Assembly: GCA_963580285.1 (NCBI GenBank) | Contig: OY757020.1 | Coordinates: 100,071,497-100,135,496 of the forward strand | DNA length: 64,000 nt | Source of the DNA: Lucinisca nassula | Lineage: Eukaryota > Mollusca > Bivalvia > Lucinida > Lucinidae | Direction: 5' to 3' | Part shown: positions 1 through 61,869 of the stretch, one piece after another | How positions within the stretch are numbered: the first letter of the stretch is position 1 | Layout of the letters: the number at the start of each line of letters is the position of its first letter | Program-made: the position numbers and the translations under genes | Notes under the pieces: model-generated | What the model was told of the DNA's origin: nothing | The model's database searches: none | The model's input: only the letters and a program-made list of their open reading frames with translations

Positions 1-307
1 TGAATCTGAATCAGAATTGGTGACCTGTCAAATGACTTTCATACACCATGACCTTTGATATGGGAAGTTAGTCCCTAGCTCTAACCAAAGAGGTAACTGC
101 TTAGAATGTCTAAGCCTACCCAGTTCAGAATTGCTTACTGGTTACACATCCTAAGACGATCCTTCACCCGGACCTTCTACCAACAGAAATAGTCCCTAGA
201 CCTCACAAGGGTAGTGAATCAGAGATGGAGTCATCTGAAGAGGGGAGCTCGTTCAAATCTGAGATTGTCCTAGGGATGAAGATAAATTTGTAGATGTCAG
301 TCCTAGT
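1..307. other. no recognisable feature
   Basis: I see no coding exon, RNA gene or clear repeat here. I looked for the N-terminal MCM3 exon (LREAQRDYLDFL-like) in 1-8748 and did not find it. Confidence 0.4.
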
Positions 308-567
308 GCGAGCATGATAGCTCAGTGGTTAGTGCACTTGCCTCTGGTGCTAGAGGTCCCAGGTTCGATCCCCGGCAGCGGCGATAAAATTTCGGTGTCC
401 GAACACGCTCCATTGGCATCATTTGCAGGGATGAATGTCATAAAGTGCACCGTCCTTCGGATCGGGACGTTAACTGGAGGCCCCCTGTGCAGGTTAAAGA
501 TCCCTACCGTAATTACATGATTGCTGTGTAGGCTTTCATCCTGCAAAACCAGGAGTGTATGTAATAT
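308..567 (+). mobile_element. tRNA-derived SINE, family T1, copy 1
   Basis: A polymerase III A box (TAGCTCAGTGGTTAG, from 318) and B box (GGTTCGATCCC, from 363) sit at tRNA spacing, followed by a non-tRNA body. The same body recurs in reverse at 5163-5475 and 41388-41915. The 3' tail present in the other copies, ending in GATA or GAAA repeats, is missing after about 567. It is a SINE and not a tRNA gene, because no acceptor stem closes after the B box. Confidence 0.8.
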
Positions 568-607
568 AGGAGGTTTTAGGAATTCCGTTTATGACGTCAT
601 TCTTGCG

Positions 608-2625
608 TAGGGCTGACTATCGATGCCAATTTTGACTATCGTGATAGTATTGCTATCGTGGAAACTACTATCACGATACTATCACTATCGCAGCATACTA
701 TCACGATACTATCGTGATACTATCGGGTACACTTATAAATGATTCATAAATGTTAATATCACTCACATAAAAATGGCAAAGAGTGACAGAACGAGTTAGG
801 AAAATTGCAATGGCCTAAAATTGTATGTTTATTGTGTATTTCAATATTATCAGCACTCATTCCCTCGGGGCTATTCCAGAAAAAACATCATGGGGAGACG
901 ACTCATTATATATATCCCCACCACTGCCAAAAAATAGTTTGCTGCTTCCAGTATATATGCCTGTAAGTGATGGTAATCATAGGTTTAATACCTTTGCAGT
1001 GGTTGAGATTTTCTGCTTGTCGAAACTGACACATGCTGATCGTTCTTCGATTGTTTGATGTTTGCCGCCTGTGTTAAATTAATCTGTGGATTCAGTTAAT
1101 TAGGTAACGCGATTATTACATAGTATTACGTAATCACAGCACGCTATTTTAGCACCTCTTTAAGGGCGACATGAATCTAGCAAACTGCATTAAAATTTAC
1201 ATTGAATTTACATATTTTTTATTTGAAGTTAGCATCAAAAGCTAGACTATCAAAATAGTAGTAAAGCAATGATCAAGTCGGGTTTTTTTTTTTACATTTA
1301 GCAATATGTACAGGGCTCGACCTGGGCTCTCCGACTCTGTGGACATTAAGTCCTTGCATACAAGAAAAAAACAAGCAGCAAAAGTAAAACAAAGTTTTCA
1401 TGTAATGAAATTTGGCCGTTTTGACATGCTATTTTTTCTGGAATATCCCTCTATTATAATACAAAGTGTATGATGTCATTTGACGTGTCACCAGTAACAA
1501 TTCTCATTCAATTCTGAAAGACAACCAAAAATAAAATAAGAAAGACCCACGAAAAATAAAAAAGCCAATTTGTCCCACGTTGTCCAGTGTCCACCATCAA
1601 AACGTCCAGAATCACCTTAAGAAAGTACTTGATAGACGGAGACCTAAGGCCTCATGCTGCACGTTTTTTTTTCCTTCAGGATGACGACAGGAAAATAAAA
1701 CTTTGTCAGCTTAAATATTCCCCCAAGAATTCAATCCCAATCAGTCCGGCCAGCTGACTGATGACATCATCATTGATGCATTTGTGCATACTTACCGACT
1801 AATCTGAGTCTATCATGTACTCGCATGCACATTCTGTGCATTTTTCGAGGAACATTTCTAATGAGACCTGAAAAGGGCGGTTTAACTGTCTGGTCCTTAT
1901 ACGCAAAAAGAGTCACATATACAACAAGTTAAACTGCATTATACCGTCAACTATAATACATTTATTTACCTATGTGAATGAGTCAGCACACAGCAAAAAC
2001 AAACATTTCTTAAAACAAAAGATCAGCTTGTGCATCTTGCAAATGTCTTCGAAACTGAACAGGGACATGGCGTTTGCTATACTAAGCAAGGATAATTCAA
2101 ACAGCAAACATTTATATATGACTGCGCAGGCTGATCTGAGCCTTCACATGTCGCACAGGTTTCACTGTCATGTTTTCAAAAAGTTGCATGCAACAAACGC
2201 GTGATCAAACTATCATTGACGTTTTGTTATTGAAAAACGCGGGAAAATTTCTGACTGCCTCAACCGCACATGCAAAAATGACGGCGGGAAATTCATCGCC
2301 GCGAGATATTCACCACACGGCAAAAAACTATGATACACATGTGCGACCGGCAAAGACTCAGATCATCATGCACATATGTGAAGGCTTATCAGTCTGTCCT
2401 GATTACAGCTGAATGGATATCCTAAGCAAAAATATGTGCGTAATTACACTACAGTACAGGTATATTTTCAAAGTATATTCAAGAAAAAAAAAACAATCGA
2501 AACTATCGATAGTTGAGTGAACTATCGGCGATAGCTATCGATAGTCCAAAGTACTATCGATGCATTGCTATCGAGGCAGTCCCTATCGCGATGCATCGAA
2601 CTATCGATGCATCGTTACACCCCTA
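608..2625. mobile_element. hAT-like non-autonomous DNA transposon, 2.0 kb
   Basis: The 8-bp sequence TTCTTGCG occurs at 600-607 and again at 2626-2633, directly flanking ends that read TAGGGCTGACTATCGATG and, on the other strand, TAGGGGTGTAACGATGCATC. Subterminal blocks (about 612-725 and 2495-2615) are packed with ATCGTGATAGT- or ATCGATAG-type palindromic words. An 8-bp duplication and short imperfect terminal repeats are hallmarks of hAT elements. The longest internal frames (76-80 codons near 1974-2412) resemble no transposase I know, so it is probably non-autonomous. Confidence 0.75.
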
Positions 2626-2633
2626 TTCTTGCG

Positions 2634-3020
2634 CATGCGCAAAGTACTGGCCGTCAATTGAAACGGCCATCGCTATTCAAATGTATTGGCGGAACTTAAA
2701 ATGCTAGCAACATTCAGACATTTTGAGGGAAAATATACCCGTTTTCATTAAAATAATGCCACGAGAAGGAAAGAATGATATTTTACTTTCATTACCGAAA
2801 TTCATTTATCCTAAATCCGTTTTTAATTGACGAAAATCTTTTCGTGAATGACCCATGTCAATGGCTTGAGATACCGTTATTCACAAAATAAGTTTTTACG
2901 TAACTTTCGTTTTATTCGCTATCTATCTATCTATCTTTCTTGAGAAATCTGTCCAACGATTTGTCTACATGTGCAATTTAAATGTAAATGTCGACACTGA
3001 CAGTCGAAATAAACTAATGA
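2634..3020. other. no gene; CTAT microsatellite
   Basis: AT-rich sequence without a supported gene. A short (CTAT)n run lies at about 2918-2936. Confidence 0.4.
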
Positions 3021-3779
3021 GTGGACTGACGGAGGGGCGTTGGGTCAATGTTGGTCCGACGTCATGCCGTCGACACCCACTGCAACTCAGTGTTTTTTTT
3101 TTCACATTTTTGGGACTGGTACCGGTACCGGTGGAATTGGGAAAATTTTATTCTCAAATTGGGAAAAATAGCGTCGTTTTTACTCAAATTGGGAAAAAGG
3201 GTGTTATTTTGAACTTACCCGAATTTCGGCAAATCGTTGCAATAGTATGCGAATTATGTCAATAGCCGTTTCTTCAAAGGGACGTTACTTCGGATTTCCG
3301 GAAGGTAAACAATACGAGCGATAAAACAACCGATTTCTCGCGACGAAAAAGAGAGAGAAAAAAAAAGGATGCTGCATCATGATTTTGGGAATTTTTAACC
3401 TTTGAATTGGGAAAAAAACATACTTTTGGCGATTGGGAACGGGTCCGTTTTCCGGACCCGGTTTTATAGGGAAAAAAACACTGACTCACTTCATTGTCGC
3501 ATGACCGTTGGCATGAGAGAGACAGACAGAGAGAGAGAGAGAGAGAAGAGGTTTGACTGACAAAATGACAGTAGACAGACAGATGACACACAGACCGACT
3601 GACTGAATGACTGACTTACGGAAGAACGGACGGACTGTTAGACAGACAAATAAACATACTGACAGTTGAAAAAAAAACACACAAAAAAAACAACAACCAA
3701 TGAGTGGACTTACAGACGGGCGTCGAGTCAACGTTGGCTCGACGTCATGTCGTCGACAACCACTCCAACTCACTTCAAT
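3021..3779. repeat. diverged repeat pair GTGGACTKACRGA, split by an insertion
   Basis: The segment starting at 3021 (GTGGACTGACGG, then TCGACGTCAT-type words) is repeated from 3704 with about the same continuation (CACTTCA, GGCAC, TGACCATTGAGA). The first copy is interrupted at 3088-3483. Between them lie GA-rich microsatellite and GACAGACAGA-type runs (3515-3660). Confidence 0.55.
3088..3483. mobile_element. small hAT-like MITE with CAGTG...CACTG ends
   Basis: The insert begins CAGTGTTTTTTTTTTC and ends GAAAAAAACACTG, an inverted pair typical of some hAT MITEs. It interrupts the repeat unit that is intact at 3704-3779. ACTCA lies at both joins (the left copy overlaps the element end). Inside, the phrase TTGGGAAAAA recurs several times. 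Confidence 0.5.
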
Positions 3780-3830
3780 GGCACGTGACCATTGAGATGG
3801 TTTGACTGATCCCTGTATCCAAGAAGACCA

Positions 3831-4057
3831 TAACCCTTTTTGTACCTAATGGAATCTTCCTCCTTTTATATAGCAGGAGTCATTTTCAAAATTTAGGGGT
3901 GTCAGGTTGTGTTTTCTTCAAAATTTATTTGGAAAATGGCCGCACTTTTTGCAAACAGTGTAGGCCCTGATAAGGCGCCGCGTTCTGCGGCGTCTGATCT
4001 GGGCCTGCACTGTTTGTCACTTAGCCCTTTGGGGGTTTCCGGTACCAAATGGGTTAA
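3831..4057 (+). mobile_element. TTAA-type MITE, family B, copy 1
   Basis: It runs from (A)TAACCCTTTTTGTACC to GGTACCAAATGGGTTAA. The CCC...GGG ends abutting TTAA suggest a piggyBac-type origin. The centre holds the hairpin core (GCAAACAGTGTAGGCCCTGA and its partner GGGCCTGCACTGTTTG) that recurs through the window. Confidence 0.7.
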
Positions 4058-4689
4058 TGAAGACCTAAGGGCTGGGCATGTTGAACCAATCTACAAATCT
4101 ACCAGATTTTGTTGTAAAATCTTGCACTTGCGAAGGAGTGTTTAACATGCTTATGCTCTGAAAGGGTGTTCTACGTTTGTTTTGAATTTAAAGTTCCAAT
4201 CCCTCTGAGTCTTGATGGGTCCGAGCACTGGGCAAATGACATTTTATCAAGCAACGCCGTATTATTGCCAACGAAACGTTGTGACGTTTCATCGACGTTA
4301 CAATGTCAAATTCAATGCATCGCTTTGAAGTTGGTTTGATGTAGACACGACGTTGTTGACACGCTACATGACGGTTGACGTAGAGTCATTTAACGACAAG
4401 CTGTAATTTACATTTGCCTGTGCTCGCTAATTGTTGGTGCGCTAAGAGAGAGAGAGAGAGAGAGAGATCGTATGTACATTATAACATTTTCATAATGCGA
4501 AATTTCACATCTGGCAGCATATCTGTGTTTCTACCATTATCTTACATTAGAATTCCTCAAAAGTTTAAAAGAATTCCACTGTTTTACGCTGTAATTAACA
4601 CTTTATCCGTCCCTCTGCCTTTGAAGCAATACGACAGATGACGGCCAGGGCTTTTCCCGTTCTATTTTTAGAACCGGAAGTACGTCACG
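4058..4689. other. no gene; GA microsatellite
   Basis: No supported gene. A (GA)n tract lies at about 4446-4467. Confidence 0.4.
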
Positions 4690-4947
4690 AAAAAACCTCC
4701 TATACACCTGGGTAATGGTCAAATGTGACCGACGCAGTATCAGTAGATAGATAGATAGATAGATAGTGCCAATTTTTTGGAGGGCTAGTGAATGTTTGTG
4801 ATGTTGGACAATCCATGTATATAAACCCCATTGGTTTCATTGGACAGAGCTTATGTCCTTTCACCTCAATATCGGGTAAAAAAAATCCCACAAATTTGAA
4901 GCAACATCTATCCTACAGGACCAGTGTTGACGGGGACATTAAACCCA
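4690..4947 (+). mobile_element. SINE debris: T1 tail, GATA run, SINE-A 3' part
   Basis: 4690-4745 matches the 3' tail of the T1 SINE (GGTCAAATGTGACCGA...GCAGTATCAG), followed by (GATA)n to about 4767. From about 4803 the 3' half of SINE-A follows, ending TGTTGACGGGGACATTAAAC. Confidence 0.6.
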
Positions 4948-5162
4948 TCTGAGCTGTTAAATCTTGAAGCGAGGCTATGACCACAACAACCAGACTTTCG
5001 CCCCTGCCCAACAGGGCTTGAAAAAAATAAGATTTGGTTGCATGAGCTGGGTCCAACCAAAGGAATTACGTCAACCTACAAAGACGTAAAAAACCTTAGC
5101 GAGCCGTACTGCGAGCAAGGAATGCAACATGTCATTAAAAATCACTTCCGGTTCCAGCCTTG

Positions 5163-5475
5163 TGTTTCTTTCTACTGATACTGCGATCGGTCACATTGGA
5201 CCATTACTCGCAGGTGTTTATTACATACACTCCTGTTTTGCAGGATGAAAGCCTACACAGTAATCATGTAATTGTGGTAGGGTTGTTTAACCTGCATAGG
5301 GGGCCTCCAGTTAACTACCCGGTCCGAAGGGCGGTGCACTTTATGAAATTCGTCCCAGCAAATGATGTCAATGGAGTGTGTTCGGACACCGAAATTTTAT
5401 CGCTGCTGCCGGGGATTGAACCTTGGACCTCTAGCATCAGAGGCAAGTGCACTATCCACTGAGCTATCACCCTCC
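5163..5475 (-). mobile_element. tRNA-derived SINE, family T1, copy 2
   Basis: Reverse copy of the SINE at 308-567, with the inverted tRNA-like head at about 5400-5470 and a fuller tail (TACTGATACTGCGATCGG) at its left end. Confidence 0.75.
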
Positions 5476-5692
5476 AAACGTTTAGTGCCTGTTTGAAAAG
5501 TAGATGAATGTGCACAAAAGGATGGGTAGGTTCCACTCCAAGCAACTGTGATAAAGAATTTATGAGCATCATAACACAAAATTGGGAAGATGTAAAGCGT
5601 GTCCAGACAACGCTTACCTGCATGTGGTCTAATGCAGTATATTTCAACTGCCCTTTCTCCCGGCCACTGCGGTATGGATGATCATCACCTGA

Positions 5693-5890
5693 AGAGAGTC
5701 TCCGGTGCGAGTCGGACCACCCTTAGTTATAAACTCTTGCAGTTTCTTTCTTTGGGCGGCAGGGCTTAAGATGTCAATTCATGTCCATCTCGGGTAAATG
5801 TTGCGCACAATCGAATGCAAGGTCTCCAAAATGACCTAAATGGTGTTGACAGGGACATGAAACATCAACTCAAAACAAACAAACAAGGTT
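5693..5890 (+). mobile_element. SINE-A, 3' portion
   Basis: Diverged 3' two-thirds of SINE-A, from GGTGCGAGTCGGACC to GACAGGGACATGAAACATC and an A-rich CAAAC tail. Confidence 0.6.
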
Positions 5891-6030
5891 CATGATTAGC
5901 TTTTTAAATAAAACTGGACAATGTTGTCCAGAAACCCTTGGGATGCACTGGTCCTGATCCAAGTTCAACTGGACAGAAGAATGAAAATCATACTTTTAAC
6001 TAGAATACTGTCGATGGCGCGCCATTGCAA

Positions 6031-6696
6031 ATCCCCACGTTTTCTACAGAGGGGCCAAGTACCGAAAACCCCTCACCCTGGGCCCTAATTTGACTCCATG
6101 GTCAAAATATTACCTGTATTATATTCTACTAATCATGCCCTTCAATTTCATATGCCACATGACTATGTTCCAAAAAACTTAAATTTTGACCCCTCTCCCA
6201 GGGCCCCAATCTGACCCCAGGGTCAAAATTTTACTTGTAGTTTATTCTACCCACTATCCCCTTCGCATAGATATGCAACATGACTATGTTCTGAAAAACT
6301 TTAATTTTGACCCCCGACCCCCCCCCCCCCCCCCCCCCCCCAAGTCCGACCCCCAGGGCGTGACCTAGGGGTCACAGCCAAAATCCCGTTCAATATGTTT
6401 TACTTTTTTCATAACTAAGTACATGTGCAAAGTTTGGCATCAAAATCTTCAAAATTGACTTTGTAATTGAATTTTATTGATATTTGACCTTTTGACCCCT
6501 CCCCAGGGCCCCTGGGGGCGGGGACAAAAAAAAATGTGCTCTTGCGCAAGCCATTCATGTAAGCAACTCGCATACCAAATTTGGTTGAATTCCGGCTAAC
6601 GGTTTAGGAGGAGATAGCCGGACGGACAGACGAACAGACAGACAGACGGACGGAGGCGATAACAATATCCCCACTTTTTTTTAAAAACGTGGGGAT
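6031..6696. mobile_element. TIR element with ATCCCCACGTTTT ends
   Basis: The sequence begins ATCCCCACGTTTT and ends AAAACGTGGGGAT, an exact 13-bp inverted pair. The interior holds two diverged units of about 120 bp (CTAATTTGACYCCAKGGTC), a poly-C run (about 6319-6342) and a GACGGACAGACGAACAG tract before the right end. No coding capacity is visible. Confidence 0.65.
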
Positions 6697-6707
6697 AATA
6701 AGATGAA

Positions 6708-6925
6708 AGGGAATACCTTCAGGGGAGGCAACTCCTGCAAAAGTATTTTTGTCATCCATGTTAGATGTCAACTTTTAAAGGAAAGAATTTGCTCCTGAGG
6801 AGCAAATTCTTTCCTTTAATAGTAGACGTGGACATGGCTTATAGAAAAGCAAACAGGGAGTGCCGAAAGTTGTCTCCCTTTGAAAAATGGCAGAAAAATG
6901 TGCCAGGTGTTCCCATTCCCCTTAA
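6708..6925 (+). repeat. interspersed repeat family I, copy 1
   Basis: The block from CCTTCAGGGGAGGCAACTCC to GTGTTCCCATTCCCCTTAA is repeated at 13531-15255 (split), 45062-45262, and partly at 48900-48960 and 49255-49380. An internal near-palindrome, AAAGAATTTGCTCC and its complement, lies at about 6782-6818. The class is unknown. Confidence 0.6.
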
Positions 6926-7069
6926 TTGATACATGTACATGATTGGTTCATCAGTCATCAGATTATTTTCTATTATTGTTTATTTACATAGATGGTAAAA
7001 CTACTGCAGCAAATTGAAAGCAGCGTCTGATCATGGTCTACACTGTTTATTTACAGTATGAGAATTTGA

Positions 7070-7352
7070 AAAAAATAGATGGGCTGCATGATGCTTCCCC
7101 TCAAGAGCTGAAACCGACCACACACGAGTACTGGTAAACCGCTTAAGGATCTGAGCCTGCCCAGACAAAATGTTGGGAGTCTAAACGGCCATGCTTATAA
7201 ACCCTATTGGTTTCATTGGGCGACAGGACTTGAGATGTCATTTTATCTCAATGTCATTAAAAGTACCACAAAATTGGAAGCAAGGTCTCCAAAATGACCT
7301 ATACAGTGTTGGCCCGTTGGCGGGGACGTTCATCCTCAAACAAATAAGTATA
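7070..7352 (+). mobile_element. SINE-A, nearly full length
   Basis: Shows the SINE-A body (GGGCTGCATGATGCTTCC; CCTATTGGTTTCATTGGGCG) and a degraded 3' end with a CAAACAAA tail. It lacks the first about 15 bp (GCCCCCGCCCA) seen in fuller copies such as 15444-15752. Confidence 0.7.
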
Positions 7353-7399
7353 GGAATTAAAGGGTTAAACATGACCGTCTAAGTTGCTGCTCGGGACCC

Positions 7400-8391
7400 T
7401 TTTTATGTGCCCGGTAGCGATAGCGGGAGACATATTGTTTTTGCCCAGTCTGTTTGTTGGTTTGTATGTTGAACATAACTTTTGAACCGTTTGAGATAGA
7501 GCATTCATATTTGGCATGAAAGTTCCTTATGACAAGAGCTTCACATTCATGCAAAAAATTTGACCTGCGATCTTGACCTTTGACCTACTTAAAAGAAAAA
7601 AATAACATTGGTCATACCTTTTGAACCGCTTGAGATACAGCCTTCATATTTGGCATGTATGTTCCTTGTGACAAAAACTTTACATTCATGCAAAAAAATT
7701 TGACATGTGACCTACTTAAAATAAAAAAAAAATAACATTTTGGTCATAACTTAAACTTTTGAACCATTTGAGATACAGCCTTCATATTTTGCACGTAGGT
7801 TCCTTGTTTTACATTCACACAAAAAATTTTTGACCTTTGTCCTACATAAAAGAAAGTCAACATTGTTCATAACTGTTGAACCGTTTGAGATACAGCCTTC
7901 ATATTTGGCATGTAGGTCCCTTGTGACTGACGAGATTTACATCCATGGAAAAACTGACCTGTGACCTTGACCTTTGAAGAGAAAATAATAACATTTTGGT
8001 CATAACTTTCGAACCATTTGGGATAGAGCCTTCATGTTTGGCATGTAGGTTCTCTGTGATAAGAGCTTTACATTCATGCAAAAACTTTTGACCATGGCCT
8101 TGACCTTTGACCTACATAAGAGCCTTCATATTTGGCATGTAGGTTCCTTGTGACAAGAGCTTTACATTCATGCACATTTTTATGACCTGTGACCTTGACC
8201 TATGACCTAAGAAAAAAATATCATCCATAACTTTTGAACCATTTTAGATAGAGCCTTCATATTTGGCATGTAAGTTCCCTGTGTCAAGGGCTTCCCATTC
8301 AAACAAAAAATCGAGACCTTGAACTGTGACCAACTTTGAAAAAAATGACCATGCCCGGAGACATGTTGGTGTTTCACAAACACATCTTGTT
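7400..8391 (+). mobile_element. tandem-array element (Helentron/Pearl-like), GACCTTGACC type
   Basis: The 5' end, TTTTATGTGCCCGGTAGCGA...GCGGGAGACATA, folds into a hairpin. The 3' end is GGTGTTTCACAAACACATC then TTGTT. Between them about seven units of roughly 135 bp repeat, each with TGACCTTGACCTTTGACCTA, CATAACTTTTGAACC and TTCATATTTGGCATG. Non-coding: reverse-strand frames there are repeat artefacts. The class assignment is inference. Confidence 0.65.
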
Positions 8392-8521
8392 CAAGCCTAT
8401 AGTCGGTGACAATCAACTGAGGCACTCCTAATGAAAACCAACGTTTTCGTGCCAAAATAAGAAAGATATCCCTCTTGTCAGGGGCTATGACTCGCTAGGG
8501 TGTATGCATTTATCTGCTCAG

Positions 8522-8724
8522 ACTAATCCTGCTGTTCACAACAACCCCTATCTGTGGAAACAGTGTAGATCCAGATCAGATGGCTTCTGAAGATCTGATC
8601 AGGATCTACACTTTTTGACGTGAAGTTTATGGATTTGTAAGAATAAATTACATGAAGTAATCTGATTGGTTCAAAGTCAGAAATAGGTGTGGCTAAACTG
8701 AATATTCAGCAAGAGAAGGGTTAA
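8522..8724 (+). mobile_element. TTAA-type MITE, family C, copy 1, abutting exon 1
   Basis: Diverged left end (CTAATCCTGCTG) and an intact right end (CAGCAAGAGAAGGGTTAA), around a hairpin core (GTGTAGATCCAGATCAGATG and its partner). It stops 24 bp before the first visible MCM3 exon, so branch-point sequence for that exon may lie in or beside it. Confidence 0.7.
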
Positions 8725-8748
8725 TCCTACTGTCATTGCAACTTTCAG

Positions 8749-60651
<51,903 letters not shown>

Positions 60652-60702
60652 GTAAAGTTGTTGACAAGGAAGTGTGTTGATCACCCTTTGGCCCACAAAT
60701 TA

Positions 60703-61602
60703 TTTATACCCCTGGCATACTTCATGGGGGTATATAGTTTTTGTCTTTTCTGTCTGTCTGTCTGTGTGTCCGTAAACAATTATTTTGTGTCAAAGATATC
60801 TCAGGAACTGCTTCACATAGAAACTTGAAATTTTGCACACATGATCAGTATGACTACTTGTATTGTGGGAAAGAAAATAAGGGCCAAGGGGTCAGGCCTT
60901 TAGAGTTAATTCCCTTTGTAGTTCTTGCTGTTTAATGGTGTATATTTTTATTTTGTGTCAAAGATTTCTCAATAACTACGGTACATAGAAACTTGAAATT
61001 TTGCACACATGATCAGTATGACTACTTGTATTGTGGGAAAGAAAATAAGGGCCAAGGGGTCAGGCCTTTAGAGTTAATTCCCTTTGTAGTTCTTGCTGTT
61101 TAATGGTGTATATTTTTATTTTGTGTCAAAGATTTCTCAATAACTACGGTACATAGAAACTTGAAATTTTGCAAACATGATCAGTATGACTAGTTGTAGT
61201 GTGGGAAAGAAAATAAGGGCCAAGGGGTCAGGCCTTTAGAGTTAATTCCCTTTGTAGTTCTTGCTGTTTAATGGTGTATATTTTTATTTTGTGTCAAAGA
61301 TTTCTCAATAACTACGGTACATAGAAACTTGAAATTTTGCACACATGATCAGTATGACTACTTGTATTGTGGGAAAGAAAATAAGGGCCAAGGGGTCAGG
61401 CCTTTAGAGTTAATTCCCTTTGTAGTTCTTGCTGTTTAATGGTGTATATTTTTATTTTGTGTCAAAGATTTCTCAATAACTACGGTACATAGAAACTTGA
61501 AATTTTGCAAACATGATCAGTATGACTAGTTGTAGTGTGGGAAAGAAAATAAGGGCCAAGGGGTCAGGCCTTTTAGAGTTATTTCCCTTTGTAGTTCTTG
61601 CA
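60703..61602 (+). mobile_element. tandem-array element with 168-bp units, 3'-truncated
   Basis: Hairpin start TATACCCCTGGCATAC/ATGGGGGTATATAG. TTTTGTGTCAAAGAT recurs at 60783, 60951, 61119 and 61287, an exact 168-bp period, nearly identical units. Alternate units share GACTACTTGTATTG or GACTAGTTGTAGTG, suggesting a 336-bp higher-order repeat. It stops abruptly after GTAGTTCTTGC. Confidence 0.8.
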
Positions 61603-61735
61603 GGCTTTCAAGTAGTCCTACTTTTTCCTACTTTTTCCTACTTTTCCTACTTTTTTGGTCTCTTCCTACTTTGTTCCTACTTTTTCCAGAAAAACTCCTA
61701 CTTCTTCTACTTTTTTGATTTGTTCAAAAACTAAG
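61603..61735 (+). repeat. CCTACTTTTT simple-repeat tract
   Basis: Irregular repeats of CCTACTTTTT from GTAGTCCTACTTTTTCC to about 61720. Confidence 0.8.
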
Positions 61736-61869
61736 ATCCCAAATAAATAAATACACAAATAAAGCATTTAAAAGTATAACATATATCTCTATTTGTAGAA
61801 TGCATCTTATTACATGACATATGTGCTGATGATCCTCAACATTCATCTGCTGTTTTTAGCTGTACCACT

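Noticed and set aside
317..390. tRNA gene candidate
   Set aside because: Same reasoning: promoter boxes are followed by a body present in two other copies, and the tRNA fold is incomplete.
6319..6342. Poly-C run as a G-quadruplex regulatory site
   Set aside because: A homopolymer inside a transposon with no regulatory context; length may also be a sequencing artefact.
1..8748. MCM3 first exon or promoter upstream of 8749
   Set aside because: I searched this stretch by eye for the conserved N-terminal peptide and found none; the region is repeat-filled. A very diverged or tiny exon could still be missed.
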